Origin: Symsagittifera roscoffensis
Taxonomy: Eukaryota > Xenacoelomorpha > Acoela > Convolutidae
Direction: 5' to 3'
NCBI RefSeq assembly: GCF_963678635.1
Contig: NC_087067.1
Coordinates: 25,301,547 to 25,365,546 of the forward strand
DNA: 64,000 nt
The notes beneath the pieces were generated by a model that worked only from the letters and a program-made list of their open reading frames with translations, was not told the DNA's origin and did not search any database. The position numbers and the translations under genes are program-made. This document shows positions 12,800 to 25,600 of this stretch, in pieces (position 1 is the stretch's first letter; every line of letters starts with the position of its first letter).

Positions 12800-14512
12800 T
12801 TTAACGCACCTTCGGTGCTCCGAAATTTTTCGACAACTCATGAGAAACCGCATATATTGGAAACAACAACCTGCACCCAATTACAAACTTTAAATTTTTT
12901 TAATTCCCATTTTAAAAGCGTCATCTCGAAAACTTAATGGTCCTCTGGAAAAATTTGGAGGCCAGATTTAAAACCACTGAGAGTCCCTGAGAGCACTCTA
13001 CTATAGGGTTAGGAATCCAAAATTTTGTGAACTTTTTTAAACCCGAAAAAAAAAAATTGAAAAAAAACGTCTTATCTCAGAAACTAAAAGGATTTGAGCA
13101 TTCATACTAAGAGGCAAAAATTGAGACGCCTGGGTGTACGCTGACAATAAGGTTGTATCTTCATCAAATTGGTAGTTTCAAATTTTTTGAATTTCTTTAG
13201 ATAAGTTCTTTGAGAAATTTTGAAAAAATCAAAAATTGTCACATCTCGGAAAATAAAAGCATTTGAGCAGTCGCGTTTATCAGTAGCATGTGGCAAGATT
13301 TGCAACTCTTTAGAGTACCCTGACAACACCGAACTATAGCGTTGGGAATTTCAAATTTCGAAAAATAATTAATTTTAACTTTCTGAAAACTTTGAAAAAA
13401 TCACAAAAAACGTCACATCTCGAAAAGTACAAAGAATTGGGCAGTCACATTTGGAGGCAAGATTCGCAATCCTTGAGAGTACTCTGACATGACCTAACTA
13501 CAGGGTTGGTAATTTCAGATGTTTAAAGAATAATAATAACTTAAGTTTTCTGAAAATTTTTGAAAAAAATCACAAAAAACATCATATCTCGAAAACTACA
13601 AAGAATTGAGCAGTCACATTTGGAGGCAAGATTCGCAATCCTTGAGAGTACTCTGACATGACCTAACTACAGGGTTGGTAATTTCAGATGTTTAAAGAAT
13701 AATAATAACTTAAGTTTTCTGAAATTTTTCTGAAAAAATCACAAAAAACGTCATATCTCGAAAAGTACAAGGATTTGAACACTCATATTTGGACGCAAGA
13801 TTTGTTACTCCTTAGAGTACTCTGGCAGCAGCCAACTACAAGGTTGGGAATTTCAAATTTTGAGAAATAATCAATTAAAATTTTCTGAAAATTTTTGAAA
13901 AAATCACAAAAAACATCTTATCTCGAAAACTACAAGGATTTGAAAATCATATTTGGAAGCAAGATTCGCGATCCTTGATAGTACTCTGAAAGTAACCAGA
14001 TTCAGGGTTGGGAATTTTAGATTTTGCGAAAAAAAATAAATATATGTTATCTGAAAATTTTCTGAAAAAAATCACAAAAAACGTCATATCTCGAAAAGTA
14101 CAAGGATTTGAACACTCATATTTGGACGCAAGATTTGTTACTCCTTAGAGTACTCTGACAGCGCCCAACTACAGGGTTGGGAACTTCAAGTTTTTAAATT
14201 ATTTTGTTATTTGAAATTTCAGAAAATTTTTGAAAAAAATCTCAAAAATCGTCTTATCTCGTTAGCCAAAATGAAAATAATTCGGGCATTCAAAATTGGA
14301 GGCCAAAATTGCAACCCCTAATTCGATATTGGGCTGCTTAATTTAAACTCAGTAAAATAACCACTAAAAATAAAATTGGAAAATCGAAAAAAAATTCTCA
14401 ACCATTGCAATATACGATATAGCTTAAACATGCAAAAATAATACGTTGAAAAAGCTTAAACATGGCGAGATAGTGAAGCCCGCATTTAAATATAAAATAG
14501 ATTATGTATGAT
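12800..14512 (+). repeat. family C element with ~165-bp tandem units
   Basis: About eight head-to-tail units of roughly 165 bp span 12990–14300. Each has a TATCTCGAAAA–GGATTTGA core, an AGAGTACTCTGACA block and an ACAGGGTTGGGAATTTCA block. Cores start near 13076, 13246, 13418, 13587, 13755, 13918, 14088 and 14254. The array lies between a head with a CACCTTCGGTGC hairpin (about 12810) and a tail containing AAAAAGCTTAAACATGGCGA (about 14450). The same head, units and tail recur at 36960 and 60468, so this is one transposable family with an internal satellite. Confidence 0.7.
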
Positions 14513-16240
14513 TGCAAATCTGCAATTATAAGAGCATAGGCTTTTCCTGAAAAAAAGCATAGGCTTTTTCTGAGTCTTCACTGCACTTATTGACTAAAAA
14601 ATCTAATGAATTTTCAAAATTGGAAAGAAATCCGGCGACAATGCCTCACTTCGCAAATATGAGCAAATAAACTGTTAAAAAACGCTGAGAAAACAACCCA
14701 CAAAGAGTTTTACCCGTAAGAAAGTTACAAATCAAACCTTTTCAATAATAATTACTTGCCTAAGCCACTCAGAAATGCGACTCAGATCTGTATCATGAAG
14801 ATCAGCAGCAAGGAAAAAACCTCAGCCGCCACCAATGATACGAACAGCAATGAATGTGCAAATAATACAGGCAAAGGTGTAATTCGAGAACACAAGCAGC
14901 TAAACAACTGAGGCTCGTGTTGTTAACCACTAACGCATTGCTGTTTGGCCACTATTTCAGTAACGCATACTCTACACAGAGGCAAAGCTGAGCCTCGCAC
15001 CACTTGCGATACAACACAAACATAAAAAAAACATAATAAGGCGAAAAAAAAAGAAACATGTTGAAAAAAAACTACGTTCGTATACTCAATAAAAGAAAAT
15101 TAAGGACCCATTAAAACTTGGAGGTAGCTGTTTGATGTTACTGGAATTTGTTTTACTTATGCTAGATGAAATGGGATTTTACCCGAAACCTTAGTTGCTT
15201 CTCTACTAAAATGAGTGAGAAGAGTGAACTTTTTCAAGAAATTACCTTGTGCCACTTCTAAAGCAAAATTTTTCACAACCAGTTCTTTCGCTTCAACCCT
15301 TCATCTTAAATTTGATAGGATAGTTTCTATGAAAATCAAAGTTTCTAAAAAACGGTCGAAAGTTCAAAAACTTGACTTTCCTATATCTATCACTTTTTTT
15401 CTACAATTAGAAGGCTTTTTCTACAAAGATTGAACCTGAAAACTTAACCTAAGAAATGGCAGGGTAGTTTTCGAGAGTCAAGTTTCCTAAAAAATGGCCA
15501 AAAAATATATCACCCTACAGCTCATCGAAATTCCCGAATCGTTATTGATTAATACTTTTTGATACAAATAACTCAGTTTCAGAAAAACGGTTCATTAAAT
15601 ACCTTATTTTTCATTGGGAAAACTATTATACAAAATATATTCATTTTTCATTTAATTAAGCTAATGAAGCTCTTTTGTACAGATGAAGGAATTCGAATAT
15701 CAAATAATTACTTGATTTTGAGAAACGCCAAATCGAAAAAAAAAACATAATTGCCAAATCAAAATGAAGCCTACAAACGTGCTATGTGGCCGGGCCGACC
15801 GTGAACCGAGCGCAATAAAGCAAAAAATAAACAGCTCAAACTACACTCAGCATATCATTATTTCGAGACCGGACAGTAAGCCGACAGACCATGTGTTGAC
15901 AGGCTTAACGCCAAAAAAAACTATTATATTTGAAAAATAATAATAATAAAACACTTACAGCATACAATAAAAACTACGCAAGAAAGCCATAAATCCAGGA
16001 CTCAACCATAAGCTACGGTCAGAAGCGACCAGAAAAAACAATATTGGCAGAGCGAGCCACACTATAAATTCTCATTCCAGGTAATGAGACATTAAGTGTA
16101 ACCAAAGGGGCCAGTTGGGGGGTGGCGAACAGCTTACATTTCTTAGCAGAAGGTACACTCACACCACAACCTAACTCAATTACTGATTTTTCCGCAAATG
16201 CGTTCAAGAAATGTTTAAAACAAAATCTAATTTTTGATAA
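14513..16240. other. intergenic, with a family E hairpin at ~14981
   Basis: AT-rich spacer before the 3' end of the USP gene. At about 14981–15025 is a copy of the family E motif (CACAGAGGCAAAGCTGAGCC, then CACTTGCGATACAACAC). No gene is recognised. Confidence 0.4.
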
Positions 16241-16246
16241 TTTATT
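16241..16246 (-). terminator. probable polyadenylation signal of the USP20/33 gene
   Basis: AATAAA on the minus strand, about 250 bp after the USP stop codon at 16495. It is the first canonical hexamer noticed downstream. Confidence 0.45.
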
Positions 16247-16494
16247 AAGAAACATATGCGATATAAGAATATAAAATATTTTTTATCATGGCTGGCCTGA
16301 AGCACCTAAAAAGTCAACTGCGTCATTCAGGCTTCAGATGAACAGCGTGAATGATGAATATAAATTGATCTCAATTAAACTTTTAAATTGAGAAGAACAA
16401 CACTATGCTGTTTTCATGGTTGATTTAACAATTAAATTCGACGAGCAAGCACGGAGAAATAATTCGCCGATTTGACGTCTCTGTTTTATGATTA

Positions 16495-16625
16495 TCAACT
16501 AGTAGATGGCTGTACGTCAGAAGGGGAAACGGAGCGTTCATTTCTATGTACTAGTTCGGGTCCTCCTCCGTAAATTGCGACCAGGTAGCGCCATGTTTCA
16601 AAAGAGATTTGACCCACGTCATAAT
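16495..16625 (-). CDS. USP20/33: USP20/33 exon 16 (DUSP 2 end and stop)
   Basis: [20 protein letters not shown] ends DUSP 2; TGA stop at 16497–16495. Acceptor TTTGTTTCAG|AT. Confidence 0.93.
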
Positions 16626-19600
16626 CTGAAACAAACTCAATTCAAGTTAAACAATTAACAAGTGGAGCTTCGCATCACTCGCGACACAAAGAAGAAATTT
16701 TACCAAATTTGACAAATAACAATAAACCACAACTATAATAACCTGGCTTTCAGGTGTTGAAACATTTTAAACTAATTTTATTTCTGAAGAACAAAGCATA
16801 TCACATTAGAGCTCGATGCTTTTCGATTAGATGCTTTTCTTTTACGTGAGTGAAGCAGCATTGCTCGCTCAAATGGCTACAAACACGACCTTTCCTTTTA
16901 GATCACCGACACTGCAAAACACTATCGGAACTTCGACTTCAAACTTCGACTTCAGACAAGTTTGATTAATTAATCAGCTCTTGTACTGTTTGCCCACCAC
17001 CTGTCATTTTTGTACGTCACTTGTAGAGAGTAACCAGTGATTTTATGGAATTGAATATGGAGAAAAATTGTGTTAGTAATTACGCAATGCAGACATGTGC
17101 CAATTTTGATGCTAATTGGAGTACGTGGACAAAAGTTTTAAAAAAAAACATAAGTAACATGTGGCGGGAAAATGGCAGAAGAACTAGCTCATTGATCTTT
17201 TCTGGATTAAGATAAACCTCAAGATTAGGTTATATCCTTATATCATTTAGACCTTATTCATATTAGGAAAGCTTTCATGTTTTGAAGAACAAACCGCATA
17301 AGATGGTGAATATGGCTAACCATTTAAGGTACAAACATGTGCGAGGGATTTACCTGACACTGAATAGCGTCCTCCTCTGTGTTGTATGGCGTGATTGTCA
17401 ATCGGCCCAGGTGGATCTAATCAGAACATGAATGTACAATTACCTGAAGCTCAGATCAAAACACACCATAGTAACTGTTCTCTTCATTAAACTAAGTACG
17501 CAGAGGCATAAGCCGAAGGTTAATTATTTGAAGTTTCCAACGAAGTGGCTCAATCTTTACAGCTACACTAATAGTCCAATTCTTTTTTTTGCAGAGTCCC
17601 AAACAGTTCATAAAAAGAATAAGTAAGAAACGCAGTTCTACCATTTTCATGAAAACTCGCGTACAATCTAGATGTTTTAGACAATTTGGAGACCTGATTT
17701 CAAGTCAATTGCACTTTTCAAAGAACTCTGTGAATCGGAACTTTATGCAAATTTTTGTTAAAACAATTCGTCGATGTAATTAGTGTAAGTGCGACAAAAA
17801 TTACTTGATTTGAAGTTAAAATTACATTTGCGAGATGGTATTACCTGCTTTTGCTCTGACGAACGCTTCCCATTGTTTGTACCATCGCATGTCGATCAAG
17901 TAGGCCTCAGCCGGACACTTCTGACTTCGAAACTCATTGTTCATCTAAACCAACAAATTATGATTCTACCACTTGATGAATTGGCGGGAAGAACTATTTG
18001 GCCTGTGGAGTGGCCTGTTTTCCGTCCTATTTTTGATTACAAATTTTCTATTTCAGGAGACCCTTTTAACTCTGCTGTAATTTTGAGTAATTTTAGCTGT
18101 AAATCTCTCCCAATCTGCAGTTTTGCGTTTTACCTAAATTAATATCCCTTTATGCTTTTTAGGCTTTTTTCCTTACTTTGAACTCCTTAACTTAAATCAT
18201 TGCAATCGGAACATTCTGTGCCACTTACACAGCAACCGACCATCCTTGTTTTTTTAAGAAACTTTTAAGGGACGAGTTTTTCCAGAACATTTAAATTTGC
18301 CTCTTGCCCTACTACTGAATGTCCAATCGGAGCCCTTATTAGCAGAGCCCTTAAATTTGTAGATATATTTCAATGTTTGTTCGGGGTAATAGTTGATTAA
18401 GTATGTCTTACTTTAGAGAAAGAGGTAAGTATTTCAAGGGTTAGTTGAGCTCAAACTCAAATGTTTGCAAAAAAACTTGTCTTACCTTTTGAAATGCCTC
18501 CCTTTCCGCCGTTCTTTTCTGCTCTAGCGCCACTTTCTCCTGCTGACAGATGGCACATACGTGCAACTGATTCACCACCGGACCCCCTCTGAAGCGGGTG
18601 GAGAGGTACTCCCAGACCACGCCTGGAACTTCCTCAGCCATACTGTCCAGCACTGACACATACTGTGGTGGGATTCCTTAACAGGGATCATTGAATATAG
18701 ACCTATGGTTCTTATTGAAAAACTTCCACTTCTATGAAGATCTAGTTCATCGGTTAACGACATCAAATTTTGAACATAGCAGGGGAGTTTCGTTTTGTTT
18801 TTGAGGGGGATAGAATTAGTTATTGAGATCCCCTGAGTAGAATAGATCATAACTATGGGTGGAGATTTACCGAATTACAGGTTAAAAATTATTAAGCTTC
18901 AGTTAATGTGTACTAAAGATGTAGACAGCATATATATCTATTGCACACAGTCAAAGTCATCGAATATGTGGTTCATGTGCAAATATGAAACACAGAGGTG
19001 AGCGAAGCTGCGCTTCGCAAACACTAGCAAAAAACAACAACAAAAAAGCAGCTCAATGAAGTAAAAAAAGAAAGAAAAGATTAAAATAAATCTTGAAAAG
19101 AAAAACTTTTGCTGTGGCGGATTCAATCCATCGACCAGGAGAATTAATCTGCACAACACAAACTTACAAACACGGGCAATTTACAAACACGTGCCACAAA
19201 TAAAACAGCTGCATATGCTAAGAAGACTGCTCGTATAAGGGCAAAGCCCTGAATGTTTCGACTGCCATTTACGGCCTATGGAGCAGTTATAACATGAAAA
19301 AATTAAATGTAATAAAATAAAAAGAATTTTTTAATTTGAATTTTTTTTAATGAAAATCATCCCATCACACGCCATATAAAGTACAATGTGATAGATTTCG
19401 CTCTTGGTAACAAATCAATTATGGCAAATAAGCTTCCTTCAATCAATTTGAAACAATTTCTGCTACGGAGTAAATCTCCGCTTACGCATTAAAAGCGCGA
19501 ATCTCCGCTTACGCATTAAAAGCGCGAATCTTTAATCCCCATAACTTTACGAAAAATGATCACAGGAAAAATATCTTTTTCAAATTTAAGCTCAGGACAA

Positions 19601-22600
19601 CAATACCTTTTGAATGAAAAAAACTCCGTCAAAAATGGCTAGTTAAAAAGCCGAAATTTGTCTGAAGAAAAAAAACGCAACGAGCACAAATATTCCGTAA
19701 CTTTCGTTACCACCAAATACAAATAGATACAATTTTGCATTTATAATTTGAAAAACAGCAAAGCAAAGGTATCCACCATAATCTTGGATGTACCGATTTG
19801 GAAAGCATAATGCCAAATTTGTATAAATTATTCATTTAAAAAAATAAGAGATATAATGAGTTGAAAAAATTATGAAATCGAGTTTTTATTATTGTACTGT
19901 TATTTGAAACAAATAGCTTTTTTTTGGTTCATTTAATGACTTTAAAACACATGAACTGCCTTAGCTTATTAATAATCGAATGTCAAAGCACATGCTATTA
20001 ACAGCCGTAAGCTTAAGTCGACATAGTTTGGAAAAAAAAGAAGTCGTACTATTACACTACGCTCGCTTTATGTTTTGACCGGCTACCGGCTCGATCAAAA
20101 TTTGGTATGTTTCGTCCGTCTCGACCCAAGCAAGATACGTTTCGACCGTCTCAACCGAATTCGGGTACGTTTTGACTTTCAATTATCATTTGTTATCCAA
20201 ACTTAAACGTTGTTATTTATGCTTTTCGGGTAATATCTCAGGATGCTTTTATTTTTAATTTGACTTTGTACCTATATTTATAAATATCAAATATCGGTAA
20301 ATTTTCTGCTGATAATACAAAATTGTCAAGGTTCTGCCAAAAAAATCTGACAAAATAATTGTTTAGCTCAAGGCTTTTATTGGAATAACGAATCTTACTG
20401 CTATGCTGACACAGGAAATCGGAGTTGGTTATCGGTCCCGGGTCCGCAAATGTCGTGAATCGGTTCAACCAGTGCTTCGATATGTAGTACTGCATCAATC
20501 TGTCTCCGAATTGACTTGTGTCTGAGCCAACTGAGACTGACTTCGAGTTTCTCTGACGACTACGAGTTTGACTTCGGGTCGACGCCGCTACTGAAGTCGG
20601 ACTATCACTCGGGGAGGATATTAAATTTTCATGAGCAATATTCTCCATGCTTCTTGCTGAGCCGACAGCTGAATGCTTTGTTTCGTTCACGTTGTGTACT
20701 CGTCCTTCATGTCTAGCAGATCGAGATCGGATTTTGACTTGTTTACGGTGTGATTCCATTTCAGGGCTAGCTCTTTTCCTAGAATCAATTACAACGCTAC
20801 GTTCGAATTGATCATTATAATTATTTAGGAATAAATTAAGGGTTGCATTAAAAATCTATATTATCTTAAATTTTAATGGGCGAAATCAATTTCACAAATC
20901 TAAAAGCACTTGACTTTAAAAGCACAATCGATGTATCTGAACCCGACGGTTCATTACCCGAGGTTACCCAGGATAAGGCCATCTAACAAGAGATCAACTT
21001 TTAAATTGCAGCGCATGAGCGAGTTCGAACCATCAACCATATCAAAAACAGGTCAAGCCTCCTACCACTGCGCCACAAAATTAAGCTTCGCTTACTTGTA
21101 GAAAAGGACATAAACTTCAGCCTTCTGAATCTGAGACGCTGACACTTGAGTCACAATCTGATCGTCGTATTCGTACCAACACTTGTTCAACTCATTCAGA
21201 GCATACGCCGTATAATGGCCGCCTGAAACATGAATACTCGAGATGAAGATATAATTACAAACATAGCCACCATACAGTTGGAAAAGGATCAATGAGGGCA
21301 AGTAAACAAAAAAAACGGACTTAATTTTTTGAAAAAAATTGAACTTTCGCATTTCAAAGAAAACATAGATAGCACAAAAGCTCTTTGAATTTCTCAAAAC
21401 AATTTATGATTGACACTTTTTTTATATAAAACTAACCTAATTTGAGAAAACTGGATCAACAAGTAAAATTTTTATTTCGATGGGAAATTCGATAATTAAA
21501 TTCCACTTTCGAAATAAGAAATCGATCACGTTTTTCGTGACCTTGACACTTTCGCTGTTTGATAGCGGAGTTTGCCTTTCTTTTAACACAGAAAATGAAC
21601 TGAACTGAAAAACATCAAAAGTAAACCGCGAAAAAATAATTTTGAGCCTGAACAAATTTTAAAACTTTCCCTTAAAAAATACAAAAGAAAAAGCCATCAC
21701 TACCTAAAGCGTGACATTACAATCTAGAGTATGAAGAAAAAATCTGTTCACAGTATTTAGCTTGTTCATCATGCCAAATTTCATTACAGCATGACAACGT
21801 TAAATTAAATAAGAAAACGTAGAAAAGAGCCAAAAATTGCAGTAGTGGCGTCTATCGCCAACCAGTCAAGTTCTCGCACGCACAACGGGCCGAGAAATGT
21901 CGGTTATTGACTTCGGCTTGGTTGACATTCTGTCAGTTTAGTTCGTTTAACCGCCAATCCCTGCTGATAAACTGCACAAATAGATAGTTTAATTCCCGAA
22001 AATTCTTTAACAATCCCCATTTAGAAAAACGGGGTGTCTTTAACTACAACCCCCTTTTGCAAAAAGGGGGATGTTCATTCCTACATATAAAATTCAATGC
22101 TTAACTGTTGATTTAATTCTTTATAGGGGGATATTTGTTAATAGGTACCCGTGGGGCGAAATAGTAAAAGATACGAAAAACTTATAATATCACTGAGTTT
22201 TCAAAAACGTTTTCTTTTCTAATTACTTCTCTCATAAATAGTCCATTTTGGCCAGAGTACATTAAGGCTCATATCTGAAAAAATGGTAGGTGAACCCATT
22301 TTAAATTTGAAATGATATCATTGAAATTTCCAATATGAAAAAAATTGCAAAACACGTTTTTATTTCAGTTATAAAAACTGAATTCAAAACGCTGAAAAAT
22401 GAATTTGAGCGAGAACCGAGATTAAGCAAACAGTATGATGCCTATTTGAGTATCTTTTCCGAGTGCAGAGTGATTCAATTCCACCCAATCTACGCTAAAT
22501 TGTTCTAAAAAACAAATTTTGAACTATTTTTTTCTAGACAACAAAAAATCGTTTTCGAAACGTCTTTGACAGCATGCTACAGAGCTGATTTAAAGTATTT

Positions 22601-25600
22601 GGACAAAATGAATAAAACTTGAAATTTAAAACGCGTTTTCCTCAGATTGGGTTGATTTTAGACAAAAATTGATGAAGACCAATCATGCCTACAAATTAAT
22701 ATGGTGCAATTTGTTTTTGCAAACATCGGGCCTCAAAATTTACCCCAAAAACGATCGTTTTTGGCTTTGTTTAGTCAATCAAAAATTACTCCAATTCTAT
22801 TTGTTCATTTACTAACAAAACTATATCACAGCAGGCCTCTTATCTAGCTCAACAAAATTTAGGAAAGGTGTAATTGTATCAAATTTTTATAAACAAATTT
22901 AATTTTGTTTGATAGTCAAAAATGTCATTTTCACTCTATAAAACAACATTTTTTTTCAAATAAGAACATTCTTTGAGCCTTTTGGGCCACGTTTGGAGAT
23001 AACCACTATCTTATACCCTTTTTATATTACACCCTTCTTGAAATTTGTTGAGCTAGATAAGAGGCTTGCAGTGATATACTTTTGTAGTACATGAACAAAT
23101 AGGTGTAGAGTAAATTTTGATTGGCTAAACAAAGCCAAAAATGATCGTTTTTGGGGGTAAATTTTAAGGCCCGATTTTTCCAAAACAAATTGCAACATAC
23201 TAAATTTGTTAAAAATTTAAGCTAGATTGCTCTTCATCAATTTTTGTCTAAAATCAATCCAATTTGAGAAAAACGCGTTTTAAATTTCTAGTTTCATTCA
23301 TTTTTTCCGGATATTTTAAATCAGCACTTTACTTTGCTTGTGGAGTAATTTAGAGTCCTTTTAAAATCATCAAAAAATTCAAATTCATCCTCAAAAACTA
23401 AATTCAAACCTTTTTTCAGACAGCAAAACTACTGTTTCGAAACAATTTCAATATCTTCTTTGCTCGGAGTACTTGAAAATCCTTGTGAAATCATGCTCAG
23501 CAAACTAAGACCTAACCAAGGGCACAGTTTTTTCTCGCACCTAATTCGGTGGTCAGAACAATAGAAGTAAATACGGACAGATAAAAGGTAACCCAGTTCG
23601 TTTGGGTAAAACCTAGTTCGTTTGCTTATTTTGAACGGAAATGGGCGTCAAACATGCAGAGGGGAGTTCTTAACTAGATTCGATTATGGCAAACAGTTGA
23701 AGATTAATTTCAATCGAAAACAAATCATTACACAGAGGCGAAGTTGCACTTCGCATACACAAGCAAAAATATGACCGATAATGCTACTGGGAAAAACTGA
23801 ATGAGTAAAACGTTGAGTCTACAAAATTTCTCAAGTGTCGCACGCCAAATATGAGTCTACATAATTGCTAAGTGACACAAGCCAATTATAACACTAGTAG
23901 TATGGTGTTAGCACTACCAGTCAATTTGAAAAAAAAGAAGTAATCAACTAACATGCCTAAATTTATAGAGCGGACGCATTTTAACTAGTACACGAAAAAT
24001 TCATTAAAAACATCCACCCCTGCCCAGGTTCCACCCCTTCTATTTTGTTGCTGGTCTCCTTTCGACCTCTACGCTACAGATCCACGATACCTTGAAGCTA
24101 AAGTGCTATTTGTAATATAATAGTCTGTGTTAATATCCTTAGCATTGGCTGTGCTTAATAGCAGGTTTTTGATCACAATGAGCACTTTCAAAATGAACAC
24201 ATTTTTTCGCAACAATATTTGCGTCGCAACAATATTTGCGACTTAGGTTGGAAAAAATAAAGTCCATACTATAACACGAGCTTTGTTGTGTAATTATTTA
24301 AATAGTCAAACCTGAAGCGTATCCGTAGTGACAAATAGTGGCCACGAGGTCATACATAGCCGGTTGATTCTGGTCACTTAGAAAGGGAGCCAGAGATAGT
24401 CCCTCCATTGGAAATGAGACATAAGTGGACACTTTGGAGCTCAACAGGTACTCGTGTCTGAATCTCTTGAGGTGTACACACAACACCTCTGGCAGTTCCT
24501 GGACTTTGGACACCTTCAGGCCATTCCGCAACCTGCAGTTTTGAAAAAAATGAAAGTTTTTAACGATTTTTTACCATTCAAAAACAATTATCTACACAAA
24601 GGCGAAGTTGCACTTCGCATGCACAAGCAAAAATTTGACCGATAACGCTACTGGGAAAAGCTGAATGAGTAAAACTTTGAGTCTACAAAATTTCTAAGTG
24701 ACGCACGCCAATTATGACGCATTAGCAGTGCCAGTCAATTTGAAAAAAAATTACCAACTAACATGCCTCAATTTAAAGAGCAGTCTATGGAGCAGTAATA
24801 ACATGAAAAAACTATATGTAAAAAAAAATGAAATGAAAATTTGTTATTTTAATTTGATATTTTTTGTAAAAATCATTCCCCCACGCGCCATATTACGTAC
24901 AAAGTGATAAATTTCGCTGCTAGTAACAAATCAATTATAGCTAAAAAAAAGCTACCTTCAACCAATTTGGAACAATTTCAATGACGGATTAAATCTTCGC
25001 TGACGCGTTAATAGCGCGAAATATATCGCGCGTTAATTTTCCCAAATTGGCCAAAATGGCAATTTTTTTACACCCATAACTTTACAAAAAATGATCACAG
25101 GTGAAATATCTTTCCGGATTTAAGCTCAGTTTAACAATACTTTTTGAATGACAAAAAATCCCGTCGTCAAAAATAGTTAAAAAGTCGAAAGCTGTGGGAA
25201 AAAAACCACCCCGAGCACAAATATTCCGTTACTTGCATTGCTTGTGTAAAAAAATGGGGATTAAGAAATAGCAGCCGCAATTAAATCACTGAGACTCTGG
25301 TTTGAAAAATAATGTGATTTATGAGAGAAACTGTGAGAGACTTGAACTAACTTCTGACATTTTTCGCAGCTGTACATGTTCTCTCCTTTCAATTCGTCTG
25401 CCGAGAAAAACGCGGCCAAACAATCGTTCAAGGTGATCACAGGTCCCCAGAACATACTGAAAAACCAACACAGTCTTATCTTTTGTTGACAGGAAGATTC
25501 TATAACTTCTTTAGGTTAGATATCCATTATGGACTCATGGACACATACATTTTCATCATTCCCATTTGCATTTACTAAATCTGCGTTTATCTTTTCAGTA

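Noticed and set aside
13076-14300. CRISPR-like regularly spaced repeats
   Set aside because: Units are contiguous ~165-bp tandem repeats in a eukaryotic transposon, without spacers or cas genes.
17789-18142. 117-codon plus-strand ORF
   Set aside because: It covers USP exon 14 on the opposite strand; the minus frame has DUSP similarity and splice sites.
21005-21080. tRNA gene on the minus strand
   Set aside because: Good A and B boxes, yet the ends do not form a cloverleaf acceptor stem.
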